DNA from: Volvariella volvacea V23 | Lineage: Eukaryota; Basidiomycota; Agaricomycetes; Agaricales; Pluteaceae | Direction of reading: 5' to 3' | Length of the DNA stretch: 64,000 bases | Assembly: GCA_000349905.1 (NCBI GenBank) | Contig: KB722737.1 | Location: forward strand, 1,551,335-1,615,334 | Shown: positions 21,106 to 33,126 of the stretch, in pieces | Layout of the letters: every line of letters starts with the position of its first letter | Position numbering within the stretch: the stretch's first letter is position 1 | The notes under the pieces: generated by a model | What the model was told of the DNA's origin: nothing | Database searches by the model: none | Seen by the model: only the letters and a program-made list of their open reading frames with translations | Made by a program: the position numbers and the translations under genes

Positions 21106-23292
21106 ATGCTGGCTCGTTGTCCATGCTCTCGTCTGGTGCATTCATTTTTGCTCGTCCAAACCCGCTACGCATCTCATTCGACTACATTATCTTCTAATGC
21201 AACCCGTGCTCCTCGTACTTCCCCCAGCGTCAACCCAGCCCTAGCAGCAAAAGTCAAAAGACTAGCCCTTCACCCGAGGAACGCCTCCGACCCAACTGCC
21301 GACGTCTTTAATAGCACTCTCGTCCGCATAAAGCAAGCACTCAAGGAAAAAGATGCCCACATCGTCCTGGAATATTGGAAGTATCTCAAAGATAAGAATC
21401 TTCTCCACTTCCTCGGGTCGTCCCAGCTCGAGCCCATGTCAAGGCTCATCTTGACCGCCTTCGTGCCCGCCCGCCAGTCAACACAGTCAGCAAAACCCTG
21501 GAGTCCAATGGAGCAGGAGTTGGTCGAGGATGTTGCCGTTGTTGCCGCCGCAGGACGATCACCCGAGTTGTTAACCTCCACCATACTCTTCCACATTCAA
21601 CAAGGAAACCCCCAAGCTGCCATCGATTTATATTCTAAATTTCGCAAGTTGGAGGTGCAAGCAGGGCGCGATAACCCTGCATTCAGCAATGATACCAAGT
21701 TGCTTGCACCTACTCCAGTTCCCCCTTCACTGGCCCGACTCCCCCCTCTTCTTGCAGTCATAGCCGCATATGCCAAGTTGAACTCATTTCAGGGGGCGAT
21801 GAAGACCTACCTGGAGCACCCACTCCCATTGAACACCTTAGCCACTCGCAAATTCTCCGCGAACCTCGCATTTGACCCTGCTCTACAATCGCAAGTTGCA
21901 GCTTGGATTAAGCGTTTCGATGTTGCACGATGGGTCTCCCAGCCACCTATGCTATCAAGACATGTCGCCCGGTGTGCACATACACGAAATCTGAATCGCT
22001 TACAACAATTGTATCAGGGAATTCTGAGTGGGATCACTGGTCCGGATGCGTACATCGCAGCAGACGTGTCACAACAGACTGAGACAAAATTCATGTCGAT
22101 GACGGAAACGTGTTGGTCGGCTTTTTTGGTGGGCTTCCTTCAGTGTCTTGAAAAGAACCATGCAGCGCAAGTCTGGGATGATATGACGTCCTTGGGTGTA
22201 CAGCCCGGGGTGTCGACGTGGACGGCTCTATTGGACACTTATGGTCATCTTGGCGCTGTAGATGAAGCATTGTCTGCATGGGACATGATGCATAATCAGG
22301 GTGTCAACCCAGATGGTTTAACTTATCGCGCTTTAATATCCATCCTATTCAATGCCCGCAAACCGGACGATGCCATGCAAATATTTCGCATGTTCCAGGA
22401 CAACTTACAGAAGACATGTAATCCAGACCAGCTGCTTTCGGTCTACAACACAGTGCTCAACGGCCTTCTCTTGGTTGGTCGCTATGAGGCTGCTAGCACT
22501 GTTCTCGAAATGATGCGCAGTGGATCGCCTAAGCCTGACATCATCAGTTACAACACCTTTTTGGCTTACCATGCTCGCCGGTTAAACTTCAAAGCGTTAG
22601 CGTTGGTTATCGAGGATATGGTTGCGGCTGGAATGCGAGCAGACGTGTTCAGCTTCTCTACAATTCTTTCGGCGCTTCTGAAAGCAGGCAGGGAGGATGC
22701 GCCGGAAATGATACTTCGGCTCATGCGAAAGCAAGGGGTTCAGCCCAACGTGACGATTTTCAGCGCTATTATCGACCAGCAGATGCGGGAGGGTGGCGAA
22801 CACAACTTGCGAGCCGTCACAAAAATGCTGGACGAGATGGAGAAGGACCCTGATCTTAAACCAAACGAAGTAACCTACACGTCCATATTGATGGGGTGGT
22901 ATCGTGGGCATTGGCTCGACAGTAAGCAAGCAGAAGAATGGAGAAAGGATATTGCTAGACGAATGGAGGAAGCTGACATCAAGTTCACTTTGCCAGCCTA
23001 TCACACTCTCCTGAAAGCCTGCCTCAATTATCCACATCCTGAAGGCCTTGACGCGGCACTTGCGTACTATCGGGAGATGCAAGAACGTAGAATGCCATTC
23101 ACGCAGTTAACATGGTATATCCTATTAGCTGGATTGATTCTTAGGGATGAATGGAGCCTAGCAAATGAGATGGTTGGTGAGATGCAGAAATCCAAGGTGC
23201 AGGTCAACAAGCAGATAATGAAGCTAGTCGATAGTATTAGAAAGGGCCCAGCTCGGATGCACAACAGCCAACCTGCAGAATATGTTCAGTAG
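21106..23292 (+). CDS. Mitochondrial pentatricopeptide repeat (PPR) protein
   Basis: This single-exon gene encodes about 728 residues. PPR proteins bind organellar RNA through stacked 35-residue helical hairpins. The N-terminus MLARCPCSRLVHSFLLVQTR followed by YASHSTTLSS looks like a mitochondrial presequence, and this ATG at 21106 was chosen over the one at 20998 because it begins the presequence and does not run into the opposite gene. Typical repeats are GVQPGVSTWTALLDTYGHLG, GVNPDGLTYRALISILFNAR, SPKPDIISYNTFLAYHARRL, GMRADVFSFSTILSALLKAG and LKPNEVTYTSILMGWYRGHW. The C-terminal end has further degenerate repeats. Being intronless among intron-rich neighbours is notable but common for fungal PPR genes. 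The target RNA is unknown. Confidence 0.9.
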   Translation: MLARCPCSRLVHSFLLVQTRYASHSTTLSSNATRAPRTSPSVNPALAAKVKRLALHPRNASDPTADVFNSTLVRIKQALKEKDAHIVLEYWKYLKDKNLLHFLGSSQLEPMSRLILTAFVPARQSTQSAKPWSPMEQELVEDVAVVAAAGRSPELLTSTILFHIQQGNPQAAIDLYSKFRKLEVQAGRDNPAFSNDTKLLAPTPVPPSLARLPPLLAVIAAYAKLNSFQGAMKTYLEHPLPLNTLATRKFSANLAFDPALQSQVAAWIKRFDVARWVSQPPMLSRHVARCAHTRNLNRLQQLYQGILSGITGPDAYIAADVSQQTETKFMSMTETCWSAFLVGFLQCLEKNHAAQVWDDMTSLGVQPGVSTWTALLDTYGHLGAVDEALSAWDMMHNQGVNPDGLTYRALISILFNARKPDDAMQIFRMFQDNLQKTCNPDQLLSVYNTVLNGLLLVGRYEAASTVLEMMRSGSPKPDIISYNTFLAYHARRLNFKALALVIEDMVAAGMRADVFSFSTILSALLKAGREDAPEMILRLMRKQGVQPNVTIFSAIIDQQMREGGEHNLRAVTKMLDEMEKDPDLKPNEVTYTSILMGWYRGHWLDSKQAEEWRKDIARRMEEADIKFTLPAYHTLLKACLNYPHPEGLDAALAYYREMQERRMPFTQLTWYILLAGLILRDEWSLANEMVGEMQKSKVQVNKQIMKLVDSIRKGPARMHNSQPAEYVQ

Positions 23293-23312
23293 ATAGGGTA
23301 ACGACGCAAAGT

Positions 23313-23595
23313 TCATGGGTTTAGGTTTGCTTGACCGAGGAAGAAGGCTTTGCTTAAGCCGTATTGCAGGTAACGATTATAGGCTACGAAAGGGTTGTTC
23401 GACGTGGCAGGAATCTGACAGTAGGCTAGTTGACATACCCCAGTGACTCCACTTGCGCCCCATGAATCGACCAAAAAGAGGGAGGACAACAAAGGACACG
23501 AGCTGCTGCAACTGCCTGACGCTCTCGTCCCATTCCTCGTCCTCCGTGGAGTAAGAAAGCTCAGAGTCGTCGTCGGTGTACTGTGAAGCTGGCAT
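23313..23595 (-). CDS. MIM2: Small mitochondrial outer-membrane protein, Mim2-like
   Basis: A two-exon gene encodes about 75 residues. It starts MPASQYTDDDSELSYSTEDE (acidic), continues WDESVRQLQQLVSFVVLPLF then GRFMGRKWSHW, and after an intron from GTATGT to a TAG acceptor ends AYNRYLQYGLSKAFFLGQ plus a few residues. An acidic N-terminus, one amphipathic or membrane helix and the R-K-W-S-H-W-A-Y-x-R-Y-L block match my recollection of Mim2, which with Mim1 inserts helical proteins into the mitochondrial outer membrane. The assignment rests on this short motif only. It is divergent from the sugar transporter (169 bp between starts) and is easily missed because of its size. Confidence 0.62.
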
Positions 23596-23764
23596 GGGGT
23601 GATGGTACGAGAAGAAATACCAAAGAAGGAATGATCGGCCAAGACAAATTTGTCCCGCTGTACGCTGTCGCCGAACTCCACTGGCCAGCCGCTCTTTGTG
23701 TTTGGTAATCTCTTCTCCCTCAGACCTCCATCTTTTCGTGCTTTCAGAACCCGTTCCATGCCTC

Positions 23765-26508
23765 ATGGCGAGAGGCTCGTCCCCGTCCTTCGTTTCCCGG
23801 CGTTCCACCACTCGGTGGCTGACCGGTCCATCTCTTCTCTATGCTATCTCAGTGTTTGCTAGTCTCGGAGTGTTCCTCGTCAGTCAATCTCCCGTTCCCA
23901 AATGCTACTCATTGTTTATCAGATGCTGCATCCAACAGTTTGGTTATGATCAAGGGTATGCGGTTTGTACGACCCCATGACCGTCGGCTAAGGTCCTTGT
24001 AGTGTCATGAGCGGGATCATCACTGGTCCCCACTTCCGAGAATACTTCAATTACCCCGGACCAATAGAAGTAGGAACAATGGTAGCCGTTCTGGAAATTG
24101 GCGCGTTCAGTGCGTGAGCCCATCCAGGTTTGTGGGAATAGGAGATGCTGACACCTTGCAAAAGTTACTTCTGTTGCTGCTGGTCAAATCGGTGACAACA
24201 TGGGCCGTAAAGGAACCATAACATGGGGTGCGGTGATATTCACCGTCGGTGGTGTGGTGCAGACCTTTACCACCGGCTTTTGGTCCATGATTGTAGGCCG
24301 TGTAATAAGTGGATTTGGTGTTGGGTTGCTTTCGTGAGCTCGACTTTCCTTCTGTCTGGACCCTTGTTTTGATAGACATCGTAGTACCATCGTTCCTATT
24401 TATCAAAGCGAGATCTCTCCTCCAGAACACGTAAGGTTCCGCCTCCGTGCTGTAGTGTGTCTCACAGTATTTTGCCAAACCAGCGTGGTGCCTTGGCTTG
24501 CATGGAGTTCACAGGCAACATTATTGGATACTCGTCTTCGGTTGTACGTCTGCCTTCTCAGTGTCCTGTGTCGAAAACTGACACCCAGAAAGTGGACAGA
24601 TTATTTTTGCTCTTTTATAGATTCAGATCTCTCCTGGCGAATCCCCCTGTTCATCCAATGCGTCATCGGAACTATCCTTGCCGCTGGTTCATTACTTCTT
24701 CCCGAGAGTCCAAGGTAAGTTGGTCTACTCTTGTAAACAGGACCACGGAAATTAACGGCCTCCAGGTGGCTGATAGATACCGACCAGAATCAAGCAGGAA
24801 AACAGGTCATTGCCGATCTGCATGGAGGTAATCCTAATGATCCAATGGCATTAGCGGAATTCGAGGAGATCATGGAAAAAGTTTGCGAAGAGGTACTGTT
24901 TCATGCATTTTTCTTGAGTTCCCCGTCACCAAAACTTAAGTAATGTAGCGAGAATCAGGCGAAGAACGAACGTATGCTATGATGTGGCGGAAGTACAAAC
25001 GGAGAGTGCTTCTAGCGATGTCGTCACAAGCATTTGCTCAACTCGTACGTGTTTATTGCAACCTTCCTATCGGTTGTTTCATTTTGACATTCATATCAGA
25101 ATGGAATTAATGGTATGTGTCCCCTAGATTTATCCCCGTTCTATGGCGCTGATAATAGGGCTATAGTTATATCGTACTACGCTCGTGAGTACTTGGTCTT
25201 GAATTATCCTACTTTCTTTAACCCACTTATTTGTGCCTGCTGTTAGCCCGCGTTTTTGAAGGTGGACCCGATTCTGTGCTGCATTATTAACAATTACTTA
25301 TCCCTTAAAAATGATAGAGGCCGGATGGATTGGTCGCGAGGCCATCCTCATGACGGGCATTAATTCCATTATCTATATCTTAAGCACCCTCCCACCGTAA
25401 GGCTCTCTATCCAACTTTCCATACCCCTTACTAAAACTACTTCCCCACTAGGTGGTACCTCGTTGACAAATGGGGAAGGAGAACGATTCTATTATCAGGT
25501 GCTGTCATTGTAAGTCATTAGTTTGGTTAGTGGCGCTTGAGAAATGGGGTGTTGACACCAAGTGTTTACTTCCACTTGTAAAAAAAAAAAACAAGATGGG
25601 TCTTGCATTAGGTGCAACAGGCTGGTGGATGTCTGTAGATTTACCACAAACACCCAACGCAGTGGTGATATGTGTAATCATCTTCAACGCTGCTTTTGGC
25701 TATAGGTTGGTCGGCGAGTGGCGCACCGGTGGCCCAAAAGAACTGATTTCTTCCACGTATCTTTTCAGCTGGGGCCCGGTTCCATGGCTATATCCTCCAG
25801 AGGTATGCGGCCTTTGGTTCACCAAATCAGCGCAACTGACTTTAAACGGCTTTCTTTGACAGATTATGCCCCTATCCATTCGTGCCAAAGGAGTCTCGCT
25901 GTCCACAGCGACCAACTGGGCATTCAACTTCCTCGTTGGGGAGGTGACACCTTATCTACAGGACCTGATCGAATGGCGACTCTATCCGCTCCACGGGTTC
26001 TTCTGTGCATGCAGTTTTGTGCTGGGTATGTCGTGTTACCTCTTGTGTAAATGACTACCTGTCACTCATATGTTGTACTACGTTTGGGGTCTATCTTGTC
26101 CAATGGCTTGTGATTGTTCCTGGCAGTGTATTTCCGTGAGTGGCTCCCACTCCACGAGGCGCATGGTTACTGACGTGTCGGTGGTGTAGTGTACCCAGAA
26201 ACAAAGGGTGTGCCTCTGGAAGAAATGGATGCCGTTTTTGGAGAAGGTGGGTTGTATCGATGTCATTCTATTGAATGTCTCTTAACTCTGGTGCAGAGGA
26301 GAGGGAAACAGAGCTGGAGAACGAGGAGGACGAAGAAGAAATGCTCAGTGCAAACGGGGAAACCCCTGGCTTTGGGTCTTCACGTGGCGGTTGGTTGGAT
26401 ATCTTCTCCTTCGGTGGTTTACTGGGGCGTTCGGCGCGCTACGAGCCTATCCTCCCTAGCAACGACGATGCGCACCCAAATCAAAGTAGTTCAAATCGCG
26501 AACACTAA
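23765..26508 (+). CDS. MFS sugar transporter
   Basis: This is a 12-helix plasma-membrane sugar:proton symporter of the hexose/quinate type. The start is MARGSSPSFVSRRSTTRWLT, followed by FGYDQG and VMSGIITGPHFREYFNYPG. Signature pieces are GQIGDNMGRKGTITWGAVIF, VGRVISGFGVGLLS, PIYQSEISPPEH with RGALACMEF, GTILAAGSLLLPESPRWLID, QLNGINVISYYAP, WYLVDKWGRRTILLSGAVI, WGPVPWLYPPEIMPLSIRAK, and LYPETKGVPLEEMDAVFGE. The cytoplasmic tail is acidic and ends at 26508. There are over a dozen introns; one near 25575-25593 holds an A-rich run. The frame is maintained through all pieces I could join. The sugar transported cannot be told from sequence. Confidence 0.92.
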
Positions 26509-26584
26509 GCCCTTCATGGTAGTCAATAGCCCTTTTATTAGAAAAGCACTTTAATTGTCACACTTGTAGAATTTCGCACGTGAC

Positions 26585-26931
26585 ATGTCATTTTCTCTCC
26601 CTCCACGTCCTCGACAGTTACTACTCTTTCGTTCTGGTGCGCAATGGATATCAGTTCGATACGCAAGCAATAGCGCAGCAGTAACACATTCAGATGCACG
26701 CCCAAACACACATCTCGTGCATAAACCCACCACCTTTGAGGACCTTGGTCTGCACCCGCCAATTGTGGCTGCACTCCGTTCAGCTTTTCCAAACGTGACA
26801 GGCCCAACAGAAACACAAGCACAGTTTATTCCTGCTATCCTCAGTGGGCGTGATGTTCTGCTGAAGGATGTGACGGGCTCTGGGAAGTAAGTAGTCTGTC
26901 TTCGTTTGTTGTCCGTATTTCTCCCGCGCAT
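26585..26931 (+). CDS. DEAD-box RNA helicase, 5' exon only (cut by gap)
   Basis: The first exon encodes MSFSLPPRPRQLLLFRSGAQ, an Arg-rich probable mitochondrial presequence, then TTFEDLGLHPPIVAALRSAF with the Q-motif region GPTETQAQFIPAILSGRDVL and motif I DVTGSGK, followed by a GTAAGT donor. Motif I usually reads A-x-TGSGK, so the Asp-Val-Thr form is slightly unusual. The rest of the helicase core is missing because 100 N follow. It is probably a mitochondrial DEAD-box helicase of the Mrh4/DDX28 type, by inference from the presequence. It is not a natural truncation. Confidence 0.8.
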
Positions 26932-27031
26932 NNNNNNNNNNNNNNNNNNNNNNNNNNNNNNNNNNNNNNNNNNNNNNNNNNNNNNNNNNNNNNNNNNNNN
27001 NNNNNNNNNNNNNNNNNNNNNNNNNNNNNNN
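26932..27031. other. Assembly gap, 100 N
   Basis: Exactly 100 N, the usual placeholder for a gap of unknown size. The sequence on the two sides belongs to two unrelated, incomplete genes, so an unknown amount of DNA is missing. Confidence 0.99.
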
Positions 27032-29856
27032 CCCCTACCTCTCCCCCTCCATCTCACTCTCCCTCACCACCTCTGATGTCACCATCACAACCACCTCCCG
27101 TTCAGCCGGCCAGTTGACCACCTTCGAGACCGTTGTGCCGACAGTATTCAATGTCACCCACACTATTTCCCCAACCGAGTCTGCTTCGTCATCCTCGGAG
27201 ACAGAGTCTACTACCTCATCATCTACCCCGGAGCCAATCGTTCTGGTGCGTTCTACGGTGCCCCATCACCGCTGTAAGTCCTCACCCCGCCAATCGTTCT
27301 CATAGGACACAAGATTAGACCCCGCCTTTGGCGTCCTTGGCGCGCTCCTCATTCTAACTGGGCTCCCTTCCGCTTTCTGGGGTCATAAGAACAGATGGCA
27401 AGTCCGGTCATTTTCTTCCGCTTCCCATTTCCGGTTAATCACTCTTGCAAATCGTGTGGGGCTTATATCTTACAGGACTTCCTTCTTTCTTATTGGTTTC
27501 TACTCCCTGTCATTGACATGCTTTGTTCTTATCATCAAATTCGGCGTGCTTCCGTCCATAAATCCGCCAAGTAGAACTCTGAGAGGGATGTTCGTGCTAT
27601 CTTGTGGCGTGGCAGGTGTGGCCGGGGGTGCGGTTGCAATCTTTTTCTGGAAGGCTGCTCGCTATTTCATTGGTGCTTGGGGTGGTTTTGCTTTAGCTCT
27701 CTGGATCCAATGTTTCCGGGACGGCGGTCTCATTGGACCGATAGCCTATCGTTGGATTCTTTACATCGGTAAGGGCTAATTTTTCTCCATTATCCGCCCA
27801 GTTTCGTGTGATCTTGACCATGTTGATTTCAAGGTTGCGGTGTCATTGGATTCGTGCTTTGCACTATACCCAAGGTTATTATCATTTCGTCCCGTTTTGC
27901 TTCCGTCAATGTCGTCATGCTTAGACTCACTTCTCACTTCTCGCCACCCATAGATTCATTATCACGTCTTGCTTATCTCCACGGCATTTGTCGGTTCATC
28001 TGCTTTCATGCTCGGCGTCGATTGCTTCACCACTGCCGGTCTTAAGGAGGTAAGCCACTTTTACTGTATCTTTGACATCTATGTAACCTGCACTATAGTT
28101 CTACGCTTGGAACATTGGCTTCCGCACACTCTTCCCAAAATTCGTCAATAATGGTATCCAGTTTCCTGTCTCTCAGACAATGCAGATTGAGTTGGGTCTG
28201 GCGGGTGCCATTGCTCTAATGGGTATTGCCATACAACTGCGTATTCTTCGCGTTTTACAGAAAAAGCTTAAAGAAATTGCTGAGGAGCAAAAGAAGCGCG
28301 ACGAAGAGGCAGAGCAGCAGGCCGCAGACAGGTTTGCACATCTGACACGCGAACAAGAAGAGTGGGAACGGGATCACCCTTCTCTAGGAAAGCATGGCAG
28401 GAATGAGAGTGGGTTCTCGACGACTCCTCTGATGAAGGAACAGCACGACGGATCACCAACTCCCACATCCAACGAGCATCGCTCATCGACGTTCACACTA
28501 GTGAACGATGGTCGGCCTCGTGCCAAGTCAAACGTCTCCGAGTTCCTAGCCGCGCCGCCGCCGGAGGAAGAACTTGATCGAGCTGCGCGCAAGAAAAATA
28601 CGGTGGCCCTCCCAGCACTCGATCTTGGTTTAGGTATTCAAGAAGATGTGCCCAGCAACTTTATGTCTAAAGAGGATATCCTACCGTCTAGCACTGCTCT
28701 TGCTACCAAAGATTCGACACCGTCTACCTTGGAAGACTTGAAACGCAAGGAAGAGCTTATTGCAGAGATTCGGACAATACGTAGATCTATCGAAGCTCTT
28801 AAATCAGAAACACCCGCGCCTTCCTCATCGGCAGAATCTCGTCGACCGTCTCTTACATCCAGACGGACGTTAAGTATGGACGCATCCGCTCTCCTTCCGG
28901 TCGCCTCACACCTGAGGCCGCCAAGAGAAGCGGATCCCAGGGCGAGAGTACAATCGATGGAAACGAGCGGCATGGTACGTGCATTATCTGTAGATGAATC
29001 CACCAATCGCCCTACCAGCATTCCATTGCGCCCCGAAGACTGGGATGCCTATGTGCAGGACAGAAAGCTTCTCCAGCCTCCAGCGGGCGTTACACCCCCG
29101 ATTCCCACAACACCTCTACCCGCTATTGTCAGGGCCCCAATTCCGCATGCCGTCACAGAGGCTTTACAACACCGCAAACGGAGGGAAAGTGCTCTGGGCT
29201 ATGGCGACGCTGGGACGGATAGTTCGGAAGATATCCCGCTGGCTAAAATTGCCCGCCAGTCACACCAACATCACCAACCTCAACCCTCCCATTCATCCAA
29301 TAACGTTCCAGTGACCATCCTCCCCCCGCGCAAACCGACCCCGACTTCCCCTTCACCACAACGACCCACTGGTGGACGCACACGGACATTCGAAGAACTG
29401 AATGAACGCCACAGGGAGAAGTTGAGAGGGCTACAGGCGCCATTGACACAAGCGGAGAAAGAGACTGCAGAACTGGAAGCGGCCAAGCAGCGTTGGGAGC
29501 GGGCTAAGGCGCTGGAGAGGGAGGCTGTGACAAAGCGACAAGCAGAAAAGGCGGCTCAGCTAGAGAAGAGGAAGAAGATGGAAGAGAATCAAGAACGCTC
29601 TAGACGGCGATCACGTACCCTTGGCAATGGTCAGCCAGCTAGGCATTCACGGTCATTGAGCGCGGACAGGTTGGCGGGGACCACCGGAATGTCTTCCCGG
29701 CGGTTGTCCACGCTGAAGGTTGAGGACTGGCAGAGACGTCACCAACAGGAACTTATGAAGAGGGAGTCACCCAGGAGGTCTGATGGGATACCATTCCCAG
29801 ATAATGGCAGAAACCGGGAACCTGGGGTTCGACGAAACAGAGATATCCCAAACTGA
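27032..29856 (+). CDS. DUF4203 (TM7S3/TM198-like) membrane protein, 5' end missing
   Basis: The frame is open from the gap. A Ser/Thr-rich lumenal or extracellular segment (for example TVFNVTHTISPTESASSSSE) precedes about seven membrane segments: FGVLGALLILTGLPSAFWG, SFFLIGFYSLSLTCFVLIIK, GMFVLSCGVAGVAGGAVAIF, YFIGAWGGFALALWIQCF, CGVIGFVLCTIPK, LLISTAFVGSSAFMLGVDCF and LGLAGAIALMGIAIQLRILR. The long cytoplasmic tail is highly charged, with coiled coil around EEQKKRDEEAEQQAADRF and AELEAAKQRWERAKALEREA, and is rich in Ser/Pro. The order of segments matches the fungal TM7S3/TM198-like domain. Function is unknown. Length without the missing 5' end is about 800 residues. Confidence 0.8.
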
Positions 29857-30667
29857 TTGCATGAAGCATGAAGGACGACATTATTAGCACTGGCACGGGA
29901 CAATTACCTCATACATTCTGAGATTATTGCATGCCTCTGGATCTTTATGTTAACGAATTTTGGACACTTGGCATCTACGGACCACGTATACATAGACTCT
30001 TAATGATATTATATAACAAATATGGTTTGTGCGCGAGACCACGAATAATATATGCATGTATCCTTGATTCTTGGGGCAGACAGCGGATATAAAGAGGACG
30101 GGGAGATGCTTCCACGACTAGACCTGGAAGATAGAATCCTCACCCCACCTACCTCTCATATCAGCCCGGCTGGTCTGCCAGCGATCGAGCGCCTTTCAGC
30201 CAACTCACATCGGGACGAGGAGCAGCAGACCCTTGTGATCTGTCATGTCTTCCCTGGAATAGGGGTAGGAGAGATAGACGTGATTACGAAACGGAAATGA
30301 AAGGAACATGTGGACGACCGTGCAGAGACATAGATCTGTAACATGGAGCAGCTAGGTACGCCTTGGGCTTCCGGCTGACGGCGAGGCAAACGGGGCTGGT
30401 CGGGGTCAGTTACCGGGAGGATAGGTAGGTCATCGCATAATGGGGGATGACCAGAACCAGTGTCGCGACAACAGTCTCGGCGGGTGAAGGCCAGGGTAGG
30501 GGGATGGGCGTGGGAGCAAAGGGGACAAGCAAGAACAAACAAAGGGCAATGCCGAGGGTCTGTGGGGGTCTTGTCGGGTCGTGGGGATTTAAAAGAGCCA
30601 AGTCTCTCACGAGCCAGCCAACGTTTTTTCCCACTTGTTCTCGTGAGACTTTGCTCTCACGCCTATA
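29857..30667. other. Intergenic, promoter region of the CSL gene
   Basis: About 810 bp hold no gene I can support; short open frames at 30052-30300 and on the other strand lack any family resemblance. The part nearest 30668 is the CSL promoter and contains a CSL-type site at 30628-30634. Confidence 0.6.
30628..30634 (-). promoter_or_regulatory. Candidate CSL binding site in the CSL promoter
   Basis: On the minus strand this reads GTGGGAA, the core recognised by CSL/RBP-J proteins, 34 bp upstream of the start codon of the CSL gene itself. A 7-base match can occur by chance (about one in ten for an 800-bp region read on both strands). Confidence 0.4.
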
Positions 30668-33126
30668 ATGTCTATAACACAGGATCCCTTCTTTCTGGAC
30701 CACCACCTCCAGATGACCTCTGTGGCCTCAGAGAGTCACCCACAAATCCCCTCAACTCATCCGTCGCGTTCGGCGACCCCTGCTCAGCCAAGTGTAGTCC
30801 AACCTGTAAAACCGTCTTCTCCTCTTTCTCTTGTCAGGCATTGTAATTCAATATCGGACACGCTTTAGGTCTCTAATAAACACCATTCACCACAACCTCC
30901 ACCCTCCACCAACACCCCACCCTCCGCCAACTCCTCCCATTCCTCCCCAACTATCCCAAATCCAGATCCCAGCGCATCCCTACAGTCTATCCTCGCTGCA
31001 TCCAAGAAGGACATCTCCACCAATGGCCAGCTACCACCCTGGAACGCTTCCACACCCATTGTGCACCACGAGAACGGCGCATTAGTCATCCCTCAGGTGA
31101 GCAACGCGTCATATTCTCGCTATCGTATCCCGCAGTTCCATTCAATGCCTGTATTCCCCTTATATCCGTAACCGTTCTGCGTGTCTAGACCTCGTCCGGC
31201 AAGCGAAAGCTAGACGACACCGATGCTGAAGACCCCCACAGCAAGATTCGTCGTATTGTACGCGACCATGTCTCGCACGATCCCTCTCGAGTTATGCCTA
31301 TGACAACCGTCATCTGTCTCCACGCGGCAGTTGCTCAGAAATCTTATGGCAGCGAAAAGCGCTTCCTGTGTCCGCCTCCGGTTGTGCACATTGAAGGTCC
31401 CGTTTGGCATATGCGCTCACAGCAACTGTCCATGGCTGTTGTTTCTGAAACCGGGGAACGCTCGTTTGAACAGAAGGCGCCTCTGGATAACAACATGACT
31501 GCCAGCTTCAAGTTTCTTCATGTCACCGGCACCGCAAAAGCCAAGAGTTTCCAACTCTCACTTGATATTGCAGAGCCCCCGCCTCCCTCATTGACGCCTG
31601 AAGGCAGTGATCCGCCACCTGGCCGTGTATGGGCCGCGTTCGATTCAGCACCTGTTACAATTATTTCTAAACCATCAAAGAAGACAGCCAAAACGCGGAA
31701 CATATCTTCCTGCATCCTTGCTGGCGGACCTGTCTCATTATTCAACCGCATTAACTCCCAGACGGTGCGCACGAAATATATGACCATCGATCATGCTCAA
31801 TTATGTGCAAGTAATGTTGCTTGGTCCGCATTCAACGTCAACGTTGTCCGTCGACCCACGGAGGCGCCCCCTGTTGGTGTGTATCATGTGATGCGACAGT
31901 TGCTGTTGATTTTCTCACACTGCTTCATTAGCTGGTCCTCAGCCGGTCACATACGGTAGCGAGATTGTGCTCTCCGATACGCATTCTGGGATATCTACAG
32001 CACCCCTCATCATCCGCAAAGTGGATAAGGGCAGAGTCTCTCCAGAAGATGGAGGGCCGGTAAGCCAAATGCAGAAAATTGCGCTACAACGTGTCAATCC
32101 CGATGGTTCACGTCATTACCTATCTGCTGCTGGACCGATCGCTGGAACCCCTGGGGTGGTTGCACCGCCGGCGCCAGGGATGTCCTCCCAGGCAGGCACA
32201 CACCCGCTAATGTTCCAATCTCCTCGCGTACGCGAGGAGGTAAAAGACGGCGTTCATGTCATCATAGATGAGGTCGATGATTATTTGTGCTGGACCATAG
32301 TGGGCATCTGTAAGTACTATGTGTCAACTAACAAGGTGTTTATAACCCCCGCTCACCACACCCTGATGGTCCGCATTGACATGATACAGCAAAATTCCAG
32401 TACACCTTCTTTGACGCGTTTGGACAAAATAACAATATACCCGAAGTACCTATCACCCCCTTTCCCACTTTATTTACTACGCCCGTTTATCGCCCAGCCA
32501 ATAACACGGTGGAGCTGACAGTATCGAATTTCTTTTACGAGGACCCAAGGACGAGAGTACAAACCCCGCTGGACGTGTACCTCGGCAATTTAGGCCCACT
32601 TCGCCACCGAGTCTACCAAGCCACGCCACCTGGCCCATTAACTAACATAGCTCCCTTTGGGCCGCCCATCCAAGCAATTGATAGTGGGGTTCCCCCTGAT
32701 CCACTTGCTGGGCCGGGAGCACCCACAACAGGTCCGCCACGGTATATGCCCTCTGGGCCGCTGCACACCATAGTCATCGTCGAAATGCCCCCCCTCTCCG
32801 AAGTTATCAAGGCATTGGAGGAGGACGCATTGCCGCCCAATGGGGATGAGCACGTCCCACCGGGGGAGGGACCAGTACCACCACCACCACCTTTTGCAGG
32901 AAGAAGCCTTCCACTGCTGTTTATTCGGGCATCAGATGGTGTGGGATATCATTCTGGGCGCACGATTGCCTGCGAGAACGTGTTTCATTCGATGGATCTT
33001 GGATCGCTGACTAATGGACCCTCGAGTGCACCTGGCGGCAACATTGACACTGGCTGGTTTGCAGCGGCGGCTCAGCAAGCGGCAGCAGATGGAGGGACAC
33101 ATGGGTGGACCTTGCGTGTGATGTAA
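30668..33126 (+). CDS. CSL (CBF1/RBP-J/Lag-1) family transcription factor
   Basis: This is a DNA-binding transcription factor of the CSL family, which in fungi works without Notch and affects cell adhesion, lipid metabolism and development. The N-terminus is low complexity (Ser/Pro). RKLDDTDAEDPHSKIRRIVR leads to the Rel-homology DNA-binding part VICLHAAVAQKSYGSEKRFL with CPPPVVHIEG. The beta-trefoil part contains SSCILAGGPVSLFNRINSQT, and LIIRKVDKGRVSPEDGGPVS with QMQKIALQRV. A TIG-like C-terminal part starts ITPFPTLFTTPVYRPANNTV and includes LTVSNFFYEDPRTRVQTPLD with VYLGNLGPLRHRVYQ. Long Pro/Gly insertions are usual in fungal members. It ends TLRVM at 33126. The exact start (30668) is the first good ATG. 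Confidence 0.9.

Noticed and set aside
25575..25593. A-rich run that could mark a retroposon tail
   Set aside because: It lies inside an intron of the sugar transporter, with no target-site duplication or adjacent element.
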